64,000 bases of DNA from Ehretia macrophylla. Its lineage: Eukaryota; Streptophyta; Magnoliopsida; Boraginales; Ehretiaceae. A program made the translations under genes and the position numbers. The DNA lies in the NCBI GenBank assembly GCA_037974665.1, contig CM075783.1, positions 13,982,762 to 14,046,761 on the forward strand. The letters are read 5' to 3'. Below, one piece after another: positions 23,094-35,100 of this stretch; within the stretch, counting starts at the first letter, position 1, and every line of letters begins with the position of its first letter. The notes under the pieces are model-generated. The model was given only the letters and a program-made list of their open reading frames with translations. It ran no database searches and had not been told where the DNA came from.

Positions 23094-23329
23094 TGAGACG
23101 GAGCGCGCGCAGCAGACGCCCTGTCCGGCTCCCAACCCCGGAGGTTAGGGCTGAGATACGCCTTTCCACAGAGTCGGAAAGTATAAGCATCAAAACACAA
23201 GGTCTGGCAGCTGAATTACCTGAAACCAAAGGATATACCCGTTAGAATCCGTTCTTGTGCGACTCGTGGGGCTTGGCTCTCGGCACAGTACCCAGGGGGG
23301 GGGGACCCCAAAACTCTGAGCACGTGACA
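23094..23329 (-). repeat. TRIM 5' LTR
   Basis: This is the upstream LTR in element orientation. It contains a longer G run (23295-23304) than its partner, which explains most of the 3-bp length difference. Confidence 0.85.
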
Positions 23330-23707
23330 TTAAGCTTGCTTATAATAGTTGTCCTCATGTTCTCCCTTTAATTCTTATGTTCTCTCGATAGATTGGTAAA
23401 TTGAATTGCATTGTTCCATCTATTACTTATAAATTCCCAAGAACATAGTATATTTAGACTTGTAGGGAAGAAAATTTTGTTATTTTTTTTGCACCGCCAG
23501 ATGTTTCCATATGAATTAGTTTGAATGGAACTCATAATTTATAGTGTTCTACATAATTTCAAACTCTAAATTAGTATAGTAATTGAGGTTAGACAAAATA
23601 AGAGCCAGAAAAGGAAATCATTTTTTAATATTTGGTTATTCTAAATCGTTTGGTGGCGCATCTTTCTACGTACATTACTAACCTTCTGTTGCAAACTTGT
23701 GAACACT

Positions 23708-23975
23708 AAAGGTGGTATGAAGTATCAGATAAAAGGTTGTGCTGGTCAAGGTGCATTTGCTCAAGTATTTAAAGAATATGTCTACAGGTCAAGTTGGAGC
23801 ACTTAAGGTAATTAATCATTTGAATTTTGTTCTCATTAATGATCGTTCAATATGAATAAGTTTATGATGGATTGCTTGTTGGATCGTGAACATTTCCATC
23901 AGATATAAAAGCCACATTTTCCTTGGAAATTCTACATATACCGTCAGCTTGATAAGCAAATTCCAGAATCAGAAG
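23708..23975 (+). pseudogene. BUB1: BUB1-like checkpoint kinase fragment (two exons)
   Basis: BUB1 kinases act at kinetochores in the spindle checkpoint. The first exon, up to 23817, encodes YQIKGCAGQGAFAQVFKEYV, a glycine-rich ATP loop of the plant BUB1 type. After a frameshift it continues into GALKV, which would hold the conserved ATP-binding lysine. A GTAATT donor follows. The second exon starts after a CATTTCCATCAG acceptor at 23903 and reads, after a stop in place of the usual Gln (ATA TAA AAG), KPHFPWKFYIYRQLDKQIPE, matching the QKP-FPWEFY-YRQLD segment that follows the lysine in BUB1. No other kinase subdomain is found on either side. The fragment has a frameshift and a nonsense codon and is a pseudogene. 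The family call rests on remembered motif order, not on a search. Confidence 0.7.
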
Positions 23976-26483
23976 TACGCCATTCTTGAATTCTTCTGGC
24001 GTTTGTTAAAAAATGCCTCTTCTCACCAGAGAGCATATAATAGCTCAGACCCAGCATATAGTATACAGTACATATTTGCATACATTAATATGTTACTTCA
24101 AAATTTTATTTATAATTATGTGAATAACTTAATTCAATTCATTCATTAATTGCACTATTTATTATATTTTTGAAATACATGCAATTAGAGTTTAACAAAA
24201 ATTAAATAAGATAACTATCTTAATTTTATAATTGTTGAAATTTATTCTTTTGTATTTAATCGCTAGATTCTATTATTTTCTATTAATTGCTTAAATAACT
24301 CAAACCCGGACATGAAAATTTTATGTTTCTTTTTTTTTTTGAATTACTTATTTTTCTTATATTCCATATCATTTATATAATCGTTCGATCATCGTGCTAT
24401 GTGCATAGCATATCGGGAGTGTCGAAAAATTAATTAACTTTAGTGTCCCCGAATGAATAGTAATATTTTAGTTGTTTTGGGCCTTTAGTTTTTTTAAATT
24501 AGATTTCTACCTTGTTGTTTAACCCAATTACATTTTATTTTAGCCCAACCCATTATCTAATATAACTATCTACCTATTATATATTTATAGATATACATAT
24601 TAGTTAGACAACACAAAAACAAAGAGGAAAAAAAATGTCTAGAAGCAGAGAGAGAGGGAGAGAGAAACGGTTGAGAGAAGAAAAGCTAGGGCATGTGATT
24701 TTCTTCAATTTTCAGCCATTTTAGCAAGAATTGGAGTGATCTTTAGCTAATTTTCATCCATTCCTAGCTTGTGCAAGGTGAGAGAAGCTTTTAATGTGCA
24801 TTTCTCTTGATTTCTAGTTGTAGAGAAATTTTGTAATTGTTGATATTTGATGATATAATGCTTCTAATACCTCAAATGCTAGCTAGAGATGGTGTAGAAC
24901 AACTTTTGAGCTTTGTTTACATGTGTAGTTGAAGATTAATTGGTAGTTGATAGGTTGAAGATGATGAATAGTAAAAAAATGTGAATAGTAAATCCTTATG
25001 TTCTAGCTTATTCTATTGCTTTATAAGTGTAATTTAGGAGTTGTTAAACCTAGATTAAAGCCTAAAACATTTTTATGGCGCTAAACTAATATGCAGTTTT
25101 AGTAGTTGTAGTTGAAGTGAATGTTTGTTAGTAATAGTTAATTATGTAGGCCAAGTGTTTGATAGATGTTCTAAGTGAGGTTGATGAGTGGCATATGCTA
25201 ACTATAAGTAATATAGCTAAAAGTAGAGTAGTGCAAAAGAGTAATTTTGAACTGTGCACTGCCGGTGACTTCTAGAGAACTTTTGACATAGTAAAACTGC
25301 TCAAAAATTAACAAAATTTGTACAGTAGCTAGATTAGGCAGTTTAGAGCAAATGTGGATTCTAGTGCTAAGCCTAATTCTAATGTTTTGACCCTCTGATT
25401 TTGCTATTTTCGAAATTTGTCTGGAAAAAATCGCTAGTGCAGAGCAGATTGCGTGATGATTTTGTGGAGGTCATATCTCAATGAATATAACTCCGAAATG
25501 AGATCTTTTTGAGGCTAAACCCATCTATATTCGATGAACTACATTTCTGTGGAGTTTCAGAGTTTTTGGAGAACAATTATGCTGGTAACAAAAGCCGCAA
25601 AGTCAAGCCAATGTAAACTAGAATTTCAACTTATCTTGCTATAGGTTTATGATGCCTTGATGGTTGTACTGTTCTTATTACATGTTAGTGTCTTGAAATT
25701 GGTCAACTAATAACTAACTACGCTTGTGTGTGTGAGTGAGAGAGAGTTTGTGTGTGTGTGAGTGAGAGAGAGTTTGTGTGTGTGTGAGTGTGTGTGTATG
25801 TACATATGGGTGTAATTCTATAGGTATTTTAATCTTAATAACTTGTTCAGATAACAGTTTTATTCAAACAAGTTTTTTGTTTTTAAAATTTATTTTTGAA
25901 AACTATTTTCTGAAATTGTTTTAGAAAACCAAAAAAAACCAATTCACACGTTTCTTCATGCCGGCTACCTTCTAACTCTGTCTACTCATAGATTAAGTAA
26001 ATTCACTCATCTTCTCACTCTCTATATCTACGTGTATTTATACGTAAATATGTATAGCAAGAGTTTCGTGTATGGGATCTTTTCATATTAGTTGGATTAA
26101 ACGTTATTTGGAATTTGGATGCATTTTAGTTACGAATTACTCTAACCGAAGTTATTTTTTTTTTCCTGTTTGAATTTGTTGAGGATAATATTTTCTTGCA
26201 AAAGATATTTTACCTGATTTGATGAAAATTTTCGTAAAATTTTGAGGTCTTGATTTCTATCACACATACATTGAAAGTTTGTATGTGTGATATAAGCGAA
26301 GAATTTTGATTTTACTTTTCCATGTGGACTATGAATTATGTGTGAGAATTTACAAAGTTTTAAAATAGTGTTCTGGACGCACAGACACACACACACTCTC
26401 TCATACATAGACACACACAAACTTTCACACGCATACAAAAACAAAAACAAAAACAAAAAATACAAGCAGCAATTTTTAGAAAT
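23976..26483. other. non-coding, with a possible old LTR fragment and microsatellites
   Basis: No gene is recognised. From about 24420 to 25640 the sequence resembles, in layout, the LTRs at 40144 and 51018. It has a CCCGAATGAATAGTAATATTTT-like start, a TATA-like AT tract near 24575, a CTTCAATTTTCAG-type leader, and the recurring words GATGAATAGTAAAA. It may be a degenerate LTR of the same chromovirus group, with low certainty. A (GT)n/(GA)n microsatellite lies at about 25727-25805, and an (AC)n tract followed by (CAAAAA)n lies at about 26384-26460. Confidence 0.35.
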
Positions 26484-26543
26484 TGCTAAAAAATTTCCCT
26501 AAACAGAGCACAAATATTGAAACTTCTTCTTCCCTATTCAATA

Positions 26544-26690
26544 ATGGCATCCACTTTCTTTCGAATCAAGTTAACCTATGCTGCTAGTGGGTTCAAAGGC
26601 TCCCTACACCAAACCTTGCACAAGAAGGTTTTTCGACAATTCCATCCCATGCCGATTCCAAATGAGATGCCCAAAATGGTTGGTAACTAG
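26544..26690 (+). other. first satellite copy: exon-like frame at the array edge
   Basis: The leftmost copy starts with ATGGCATCCACTTTC and stays open for 48 codons (MASTFFRIKLTYAASGFKGS and on through FRQFHPMPIPNEMPKMVGN) to TAG at 26688. A donor-like GGTAACT lies at 26682-26688. It is preceded by CTTCTTCTTCCCTATTCAATA, a leader-like pyrimidine-rich stretch that does not match the satellite linker found before every other monomer. So satellite homology begins at the start codon. I recognise no protein family. It may be the founder exon, or simply a truncated edge copy. Confidence 0.45.
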
Positions 26691-28377
26691 AATTTTCAAT
26701 TTTAATTTATTTTCACTTTTTGTGTATTAGCTACGGATAATACACAAAATCCATTCCCATTCAAATGGATTATGTAATGGTTTGCTAAATTCTGTGTTAA
26801 TTAGTAGATGAGTTAAATCCATCAGTTTATCCTAAAATCCCATTGGGTAAAATGGATTTATCTTATGAGTTATTGCTTATATTAATTCAATAAAATATAC
26901 TTGTATTATTGAATGGTAATGCAATCCACTTTCGTCCGAATCAAGTTAACCTATGCTACTAGTGGGTTCAAAGGCTCCCTACACCAAACCTTGCACAAGC
27001 AGGTTTTTCGACAATTCCATCCCATGCCGACCCCACCTAAGATGCCCAAAATGGTTGGTAACTATAAATTTTCAATTTTAAAATATTTTCACTTTTTGGG
27101 TATTAGCTACGGATAATACACAAAATCCATTCCGATTCAAATGCAATCTGTAAGGGTTTGCTAAATTCTGTGTTAATTAACTCATCTAAAATCCCATTGG
27201 GTAAAATGGATTTATCTTATGAGTTATTGCTTATATTAATTCAGTAAATTATACTTGTATTATTGAATGCTAATGTCATCCACTTTCTTCCGAATCAAGT
27301 TAACCCATGCTGCTAGTGGTTTCAAAGGCTCCATACACCAAACTTTGCACAAGCAAGTTTTTCGACAATTCCATCCCATGCCGATTCCAACTGAGATGCA
27401 CAAAATGGTTGGTAACTATAAATTTTCAATTTTAATATATTTTCATTTTTTGTGTATTAGCTACGGATAATACACAAAATCCATTCCGATTCAAATGGAT
27501 TCTGTAAGGGTTTGCTAAATTCTGTGCTAATTAGTAGATGAGTTAAATCCATCTGTTTATCCTAAAATCCCATTGGGTAAAATGGATTTATCTTATGAGT
27601 TATTGGAAATAATAATTTAGTAAATTATACTTGTATTATTGAATGCTAATGTCATCTACATTCTTCCGAATCAAGTTAACCCATGCTGCTAGTGGGTTCA
27701 TAGGCTCCCTGCACCAAACCTTGCACAAGCAGGTTTTTCGACAATTCGATCCCATGCCGATTCCAACTGAGATGCCACAAAATGGTTGGTAACTTTAAAT
27801 TTTCAATTTTAATATATTTTCACTTTTTGTGTATTAGCTACGGATAATACACAAAATCCATTCTGATTCAAATGGATTCTGTAAGGGTTTGCTAAATTAT
27901 GTGTTAATTAGTAGATGAGTTAAATCCATTAGTTTATCCTAAAATCCCATTAGGTAAAATGGATTTATCTTATGAGTTATTGCTTAAATTAATTCAGTAA
28001 ATTATACTTGTATTATTGAATGCTAATGTCATCCACTTTCTTCCGAATCAAGTTAACCCATGCTGCTAGTGGGATCAAAGGCTCCCTACACCAAACAATG
28101 CAAAACCAGGTTTTTTGTCAATTTCATCCCATGCCGATTCCAACTGAGACGCCCAAAATGGTTGGTAACTATAAATTTTCAATTTTAATATATTTTCACT
28201 TTTTGTGTATTAGCTACGGATAATACACAAAATCCATTTTGAATCAAATGGATTATGTAAGTTAATTAGTAGATGAGTTAAATCCATCAGTTTATCCTAA
28301 AATCCCATTGGGTAAAATGGATTTATCTTATGAGTTATTGCTTATATTAATTCAGTAAATTATACTTGCATGATTGA

Positions 28378-31300
28378 ATGCTAATGTCATCCACTTTCTT
28401 CCGAATCAAGTTAACCCATGCTGCTAGAGGGTTCAAAGGCTCCCTACACCAATCCTTGCACAAGCAGGTTTTTCGACAATTCCATCCCATGCCGATTCCA
28501 ACTGAGATGCACAAAATGGTATGGAACTATAAATTTTCAATTTTAATATATTTTAATTTTTTGTGTATTAGCTACGGATAATACACAAAATCCATTCCGA
28601 TTCAAATGGATTCTGTAAGGGTTTGCTAAATTTTGTATTAATTAGTAGATGAGTTAAATCCATCAGTTTATCCTAAAATCTCTTTGGGTAAAATGGATTT
28701 ATCTTATGAGTTATTGCTTATATTAATTCAGTAAATTATACTTGTATTATTGAATGTTAATGTCATCAACTTTCTTCCGAATCAAGTTAACCCATGCTGC
28801 TAGTGGGTTCAAAGGCTCCCTACACCAAACCTTGCACAAGCAGGTTTTTCGACAATTCCATCCCATGCCGATTCCAACTGAGATGCCCAAAATGGTTGGT
28901 AACTATAAATTTTTAATTTTAATATATTTTCAATTTTTGTGTATTAGCTACGGATAATACACAAAATCCATTCTGATTCAAATGGATTCTGTAAGGGTTT
29001 GCTAAATTCAGTGTTAATTAGTAGATATGTTAAATGCATTAGTTTATCCTAAAATCCCATTGGGTAACAAGGATTTATCTTATGAGTTATTGATTATATT
29101 AATTCAGTAAATTATACTTGTATTATTGAATGTTAATGTCATCCATTTTCTTTCGAATCAAGTTAACCCATGCTGCTAGTGGGTTCAAAGACTCCCTACA
29201 CCAAACCATGCACAACCAGGTTTTTCGACAATTCCGTCCCATGCCGATTCCAACTGAGATGCCCAAAATGGTTGGTAACTATAAATTTTCAATTTTAACA
29301 TATTTTCACTTTTTGTGTATTAGCTACGGATAATACAGAAAATCAATTCCGATTCAAATGGATTCTGTAAGGGTTTGCTAAATTCTGTGTTAATTATTAG
29401 ATGAGTTAAATGCATCAGTTTATCCAAAAATCCCATTGGGTAAAATGGATTTATCTTATAAGTTATTGCTTATATTAATTCAGTAAATTATACTTGTATT
29501 ATTGAATGCTAATGTCATCCACTTTCTTCCGAATCAAGTTAATCAATGCTGCTAGTGGGTTCAAAGGCTCCCTACACCAAACCTTGCAGAAGCAGGTTTT
29601 TCAACAATTTCATCCCATGCCGATTCCAACTGAGATGCACAAAATGGTTGGTAACTATAAATTTTCAATTTGAATATATTTTCATTTTTTGTGTATTAGC
29701 TACGGATAATACACAAAATCCATTTCGATTCAAATGGATTCTGTAAGGGTTTGCTAAATTCTGTGTTAATTAGTAGATGAGTTAAATCTATCAGTTTATC
29801 CTAAAATCCCATTGGGTAAAATGGATTTATCTTATGAGTTATTGCTTATATTAATTCAGTAAATTATACTTGTATTATTGAATGCTAATGTCATCCACTT
29901 TCTTCCGAATCAAGTTAACCCATGCTGCAAGTGGGTTCAAAGGCTCCCTATAGCAAACCTTGCACAAGCAGGTTTTTCAACAATTGCATTCCATGCCGAT
30001 AACAACTGAGATGCCCAAAATGGTTGGTAACTATAAATTTTCAATTTTAACGTATTTTCACTTTTTGTGTATTCGCTACGGATAATACACAAAATCCATT
30101 CCGATTTAAATGGATTCTGTAAGGGTTTGCTAAATTCTATGTTAATTAGTAGATAAGTTAAATGCATCAGTTTATCCTAAAATCCCATTGGGTAAAATGG
30201 ATTTATCTTATGAGTTATTGCTTATATTAATTCAGTAAATTATACTTGTATTATTGAATGCTAATGTCATCCACTTTCTTCCGAATCAAGTTAACCCATG
30301 CTGCTAGTGGGTTCAAAGGCTCCCTACACCAAACCTTGCACAAGCAAGTTTTTCGACAATTCCATCCCATGCCGAATCTAAATGAGATGCCCAAAATGGT
30401 TGGTAACTATAAATTTTCAATTTTAATATATTTTCACTTTTTGTGTATTAGCTATGGATAATACAAAAAATCCATTTCGATTCAAATGGATTCTGTAAGG
30501 GTTTGCTAAATTCTGTGTTAATTAGTAGATGAGTTAAATCTATCAGTTTATCCTAAAATCCCATTGGGTAAAATGGATTTATCTTATCAGTTATTGCTTA
30601 TATAAATTCAGTAAATTATACTTGTCTTATTGAATGCTAATGTCATCCACTTTCTTCCGAATCAAGTTAACCCATGCTGCTAGTGGGTTCAAAGGCTCCC
30701 TACACGAAACATTGCACAAGCAGGTTTTTCGAGAATTCCATCCCATGCCTATTCCAACTGAGATGCCCAAAATGGTTGGTAACTATAAATTTTTATTTTT
30801 AATATATTTTCAATTTTTGTGTATTAGCTACGGATAATAAACAAATCCATTCTGATTCAAATGGAGTCTGTAAGGGTTTGCTAAATTCAGTGTTAGTTAG
30901 TAGATATGTTAAATCCATCTGTTTATCCTAAAATCCCATTGGGTAACATGGATTTATCTTATGAGTTATTGATTATATTAATTCAGTAAATTATACTTGT
31001 ATTATTGAATGTTAATGTCATCCACTTTCTTTCGAATCAAGTTAACCCATGCTGCTAGTGGGTTCAAAGACTCCCTACACCAAACCATGCACAACCAGGT
31101 TTTTCGACAATTCCGTTCCATGCCGATTCCAACTGAGATGCCCAAAATGGTTGGTAACTATAAATTTTCAATTTTAACATATTTTCACTTTTTGTGTATT
31201 AGCTACGGATAATACACAAAATCCATTCCGATTCAAATGGATTCTGTAAGGGTTTGCTAAATTCTGTGTTAATTAGTAGATGATTTAAATCCATCAGTTT

Positions 31301-32136
31301 ATCCTAAAATCCCATTGGGTAAAATGGATTTATCTTATGAGTTATTGCTTATATTAATTCAGTAAATTATACTTGTATTATTGAATGCTAATGTCATCCA
31401 CTTTCTTCCGAATCAAGTTAACCAATGCTGCTAGTGGGTTCAAAGGCTTCCTACACCAAACCTTGCACAAGCAGGTTTTTCAACAATTTCATCCCATGCC
31501 GATTCCAACTGAGATGCACAAAATGGTTGGTAACTATAAATTTTCAATTTGAATATATTTTCATTTTTTGTGTATTAGCTACGGATAATACAAAAAATCC
31601 ATTTCGATTCAAATGGATTCTGTCAGGGTTTGCTAAATTCTGTGTTAATTAGTAGATGAGTTAAATCCATCAGTTTATCCTAAAATCCCATTGGGTAAAA
31701 TGGATTTATCTTATGAGTTATTGCTTATATTAATTCAGTAAATTATATTTGTATTATTGAATGCTAATGTCATCCACTTTCTTCCGAATCAAGTTAACCC
31801 ATGCTGCAAGTGGGTTCAAAGACTCCCTATAGTAAACCTTGTACAAGCAGGTTTTTCAACAATTGCATTCCATGCTGATACCAACTGAGATGCCCAAAAT
31901 GGTTGGTAACTATAAACTTTCAATTTTAACATATTTTCACTTTTTGTGTATTCGCTACGGATAATATACAAAATCCATTCCGATTCAAATGGATTCTGTA
32001 AGGGTTTGCTAAATTCTATGTTAATTAGTAGATAAGATAAATGCATCAGTTTATCCTAAAATCCAATTGGGTAAAATGGATTTATCTTATGAGTTATTGC
32101 TTATATTAATTCAGTAAATTGTACTTGTATTATTGA
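28378..32136. repeat. two successive five-monomer higher-order repeats (~1.88 kb each)
   Basis: Copy-specific variants recur at a distance of 1879-1880 bp. The KDSLHQTMHN variant is at 29130 and 31009, the frame-altered copy with FFNNFIPCRF is at 29546 and 31425, and the copy closed by an in-frame TAG is at 29882 and 31761. The A-type copies at 28754 and 30634 are also paired. The period is therefore five monomers, 28378-30257 and 30258-32136. Confidence 0.8.
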
Positions 32137-35100
32137 ATGCTAATGTCATCCACTTTCTTCCGAATCAAGTTAACCCATGCTGCTAGTAGGGTCAAAGGCT
32201 CCCTACACCAAACCTTGCACAAGCAGGTTTTTCGACAATTCCATCCCATGCCGATTCCAAATGAGATGCCCAAAATTGTTGGTAACTATAAATTTTCAAT
32301 TTTAATATATTTTCACTTTTTGTGTATTAGCTATGGATAATACACAAAATCCATTCCGATTCAAATGGATTCTGTAAGGGTTTGCTAAATTCTGTGTTAA
32401 TTAGTAGATGAGTTAAATCCATTAGTTTATCCTAAAATCCCATTGGGTAAAATGGATTTATCTTTTTGCTTATATTAATTCAGTAAATTATACTTGTATT
32501 ATAGAATGCTAATGTCATCCATTTTCTTCCGAATCAAGTTAACCCATGCTGCTAGTGGGTTCAAAGGCTCCCTGCACCAAACCTTGCACAAGCAGGATTT
32601 TCGACAATTCCATCCCATGCCGATTCCAAATGAGATGCCCAAAATGGTTGGTAACTATAAATTTTCAATTTTATTATATTTTCAATTTTTGTGTATTAGC
32701 TACGGATAATACACAAAATCCATTCTGATTCAAATGGATTTTGTAAGGGTTTGCTAAATTCTGTGTTAATTAGTAGATGAGTTAAATCCATCAGTTTATC
32801 CTAAAATCCCATTGGGTAAAATGGATTTATCTTATCAGTTATTGCTTATATAAATTCAGTAAATTATACTTGTCTTATTGAATGCTAATGTCATCCACTT
32901 TCTTCCGAATCAAGTTAACCCATGCTGCAAGTGGGTTCAAAGGCTCCCTATACCAAACCTTGCACAAGCAGGTTCATCGACAATTCCAACCTATGCCGAT
33001 TCCCAATGAGATGGCCAAAATGGTTTGTAACTAGAATTTTCAATTTTAATATATTTTCACTTTTTGGTTATTAGCTACGGATAATACACAAAATCAATTC
33101 CGATTGAAATGGATTCTGTAAGGGTTTGCTAAATTATGTGTTAATTAGTGGATGAGTTAAATCCATCAGTTTATCCTAAAATCCCATTAGGTAAAATGGA
33201 TTTATCTTATGATTTATAGCTTATATTAATTCAGTAAATTATACTTGTATTATTGAATGCTAATGTCATCCACTTTCTTCCGAATCAAGTTAACCAATGC
33301 TGCTAGTGGGTTCAAGGGCTCCTTACACCAAACCTTGCACAAGCAGGTTTTTCGTCAATTCCATCCCATGCCGATTCCAAGTGAGATGCCCAAAATGGTT
33401 GGTAACTATAAATTTTCCATTTTAATATATTCTCACTTTTGAGTATTAGCAACCGATAATACACAAAATCCATTCTGATTCAAATGGATTCTGTAAGGGT
33501 TTGCTAAATTCAGTGGTAATTAGTATATAAGTTAAATCCATCAGTTTATCCTAAAATCCCATTGGGTAAATTGGATTTATCTTATGAGTTATTGCTTATA
33601 TTAATTCAGTAAATTATACTTGTATTATTGAATGCTAATGTCATCAATTTTCTTCCGAATCAAGTTAACCCATGTTGCTAGTGGGTTCAAAGGCTCCCTA
33701 CACCAAACCATGCACAACCAGGTTTTTCGACAATTCCGTCTCATGCTGATTCCAACTGAGATGCCCAAAATGGTTAGTAACTTTAAATTTTCAATGTTAA
33801 TATATTTTCACTTTTAGTCTATTAGCTACGGATAATATACAAAATCCATTCCGAGTCAAATGTATTCTGTAAGGGTTTGCAAAATTCTGTGTTAATTAGT
33901 AGATGAGTTAAATCCATCAGTTTATCCTAAAATCCCATTGGGTAAAATGGATTTATCTTATCAGTTATTGCTTATATAAATTCAGTAAATTATACTTGTC
34001 TTATTGAATGCTAATGTCATCCACTTTCTTCCGAATCAAGTTAACCCATGCTGCAAGTGGGTTCAAAGGCTCCCTATACCAAACCATGCACAAGCAGGTT
34101 CATCGACAATTCCAACCTATCGCGATTCCCAATGAGATGCCCAAAATGGTTGGTAACTAGAATTTTCAATTTTAATATATTTTCACTCTTTGGGTATTAG
34201 CAACGGATAATACACAAAATCCATTCCGATTGAAATGGATTCTGTAAGGGTATGCTAAATTATGTGTTAATTAGTGGATGAGTTAAATCCATCAGTTTAT
34301 CCTAAAATCTCATTGGGTAAAATGGATTTATCTTATGAGTTATAGCTTATATTAATTCAGTAAATTATACTTGTATTATTGAATGCTTATGTCATCCACT
34401 TTCTTCCGAATCAAGTTAACCCATGTTGCTAGTAGGTTCAAGGGCTCCTTATACCAAACCTTGCACAAGCAGATTCATCGACAATTCCAACCTATGCCGA
34501 TTCCCAATGAGATGCCCAAAATGGTTGGTAACTAGAATTTTTAATTTTAATATATTTTCTCTCTTTGGGTATTAGCTACGGATAATACACAAAATCCATT
34601 CCGATTGAAATGGATTCTGTAAGTGTTTTCTAAATTATGTGTTAATTAGTAGATGAGTTAAATCCATCAGTTTATCCTAAAATCCCATTGGGTAAAATGG
34701 ATTTATCTTATCAGTTATTGCTTATATAAATTCAGTAAATTATACTTGTCTTATTGAATGCTAATGTCATCCACTTTATTCCGAATCAAGTTAACCCATG
34801 CTGCAAGTGGGTTCAAAGGCTCCCTATACCAAACCTTGCACAAGCAGGTTCATCGACAATTCCAACCTATGCCGATTCCCAATGAGATGCCCAAAATGGT
34901 TGGTAACTAGAATTTTTAATTTTAATATATTTTCACTTTTTGGGTATTAGCTACGGATAATAAACAAAATCCATTCCGATTGAAATGGATTCTGTAAGGG
35001 TTTGCTAAATTATGTGTTAATTAGTGGATGAGTTAAATCCATCTGTTTATCCTAAAATCCCATTGGGTAAAATGGATTTATCTTATGAGTTATTGCTTAT

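Larger units (their letters stand above)
22306..23329 (-). mobile_element. TRIM (terminal-repeat retrotransposon in miniature), GC-rich
   Basis: Two direct repeats of 233 and 236 bp (22306-22538 and 23094-23329) enclose a 555-bp interior. A primer-binding site complementary to initiator Met tRNA lies on the minus strand at 23079-23091, two bases from the right repeat. A purine tract, GGGTGGGGGAGTG on the minus strand, adjoins the left repeat. The LTR reads TGTCACGTGC at its start and ends in CA. Flanks share TTAA (22302-22305 and 23330-23333). The total is 1024 bp with no gag or pol; the 248-codon minus-strand frame covering it is not protein-like. The interior is far richer in G and C than anything around it. 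LTRs are very similar, so insertion is fairly recent. Confidence 0.88.

Noticed and set aside
22454-23200. 248-codon minus-strand open frame, the longest outside the gypsy element
   Set aside because: It runs from a TRIM LTR across the interior into the other LTR. Its openness follows from the GC-rich composition. The product is rich in Trp, Arg, Ser and Gly without any domain.
22306-23329. Cassandra-type TRIM carrying a 5S rRNA-like promoter
   Set aside because: I compared the LTR with conserved 5S rRNA box words and found no match. This is another TRIM family.
26142-26465. 107-codon minus-strand ORF with a hydrophobic start
   Set aside because: It covers an (AC)n and CAAAAA microsatellite and has a Cys/Val/Ser repeat composition, so it is a simple-sequence artefact.
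26682-26731. A real 49-bp intron between GTAAC and GTGTATTAG in each monomer
   Set aside because: Forty-nine bases is below the usual minimum for plant introns. The acceptor-like end may be chance in AT-rich sequence, so only the donor-like border is noted.
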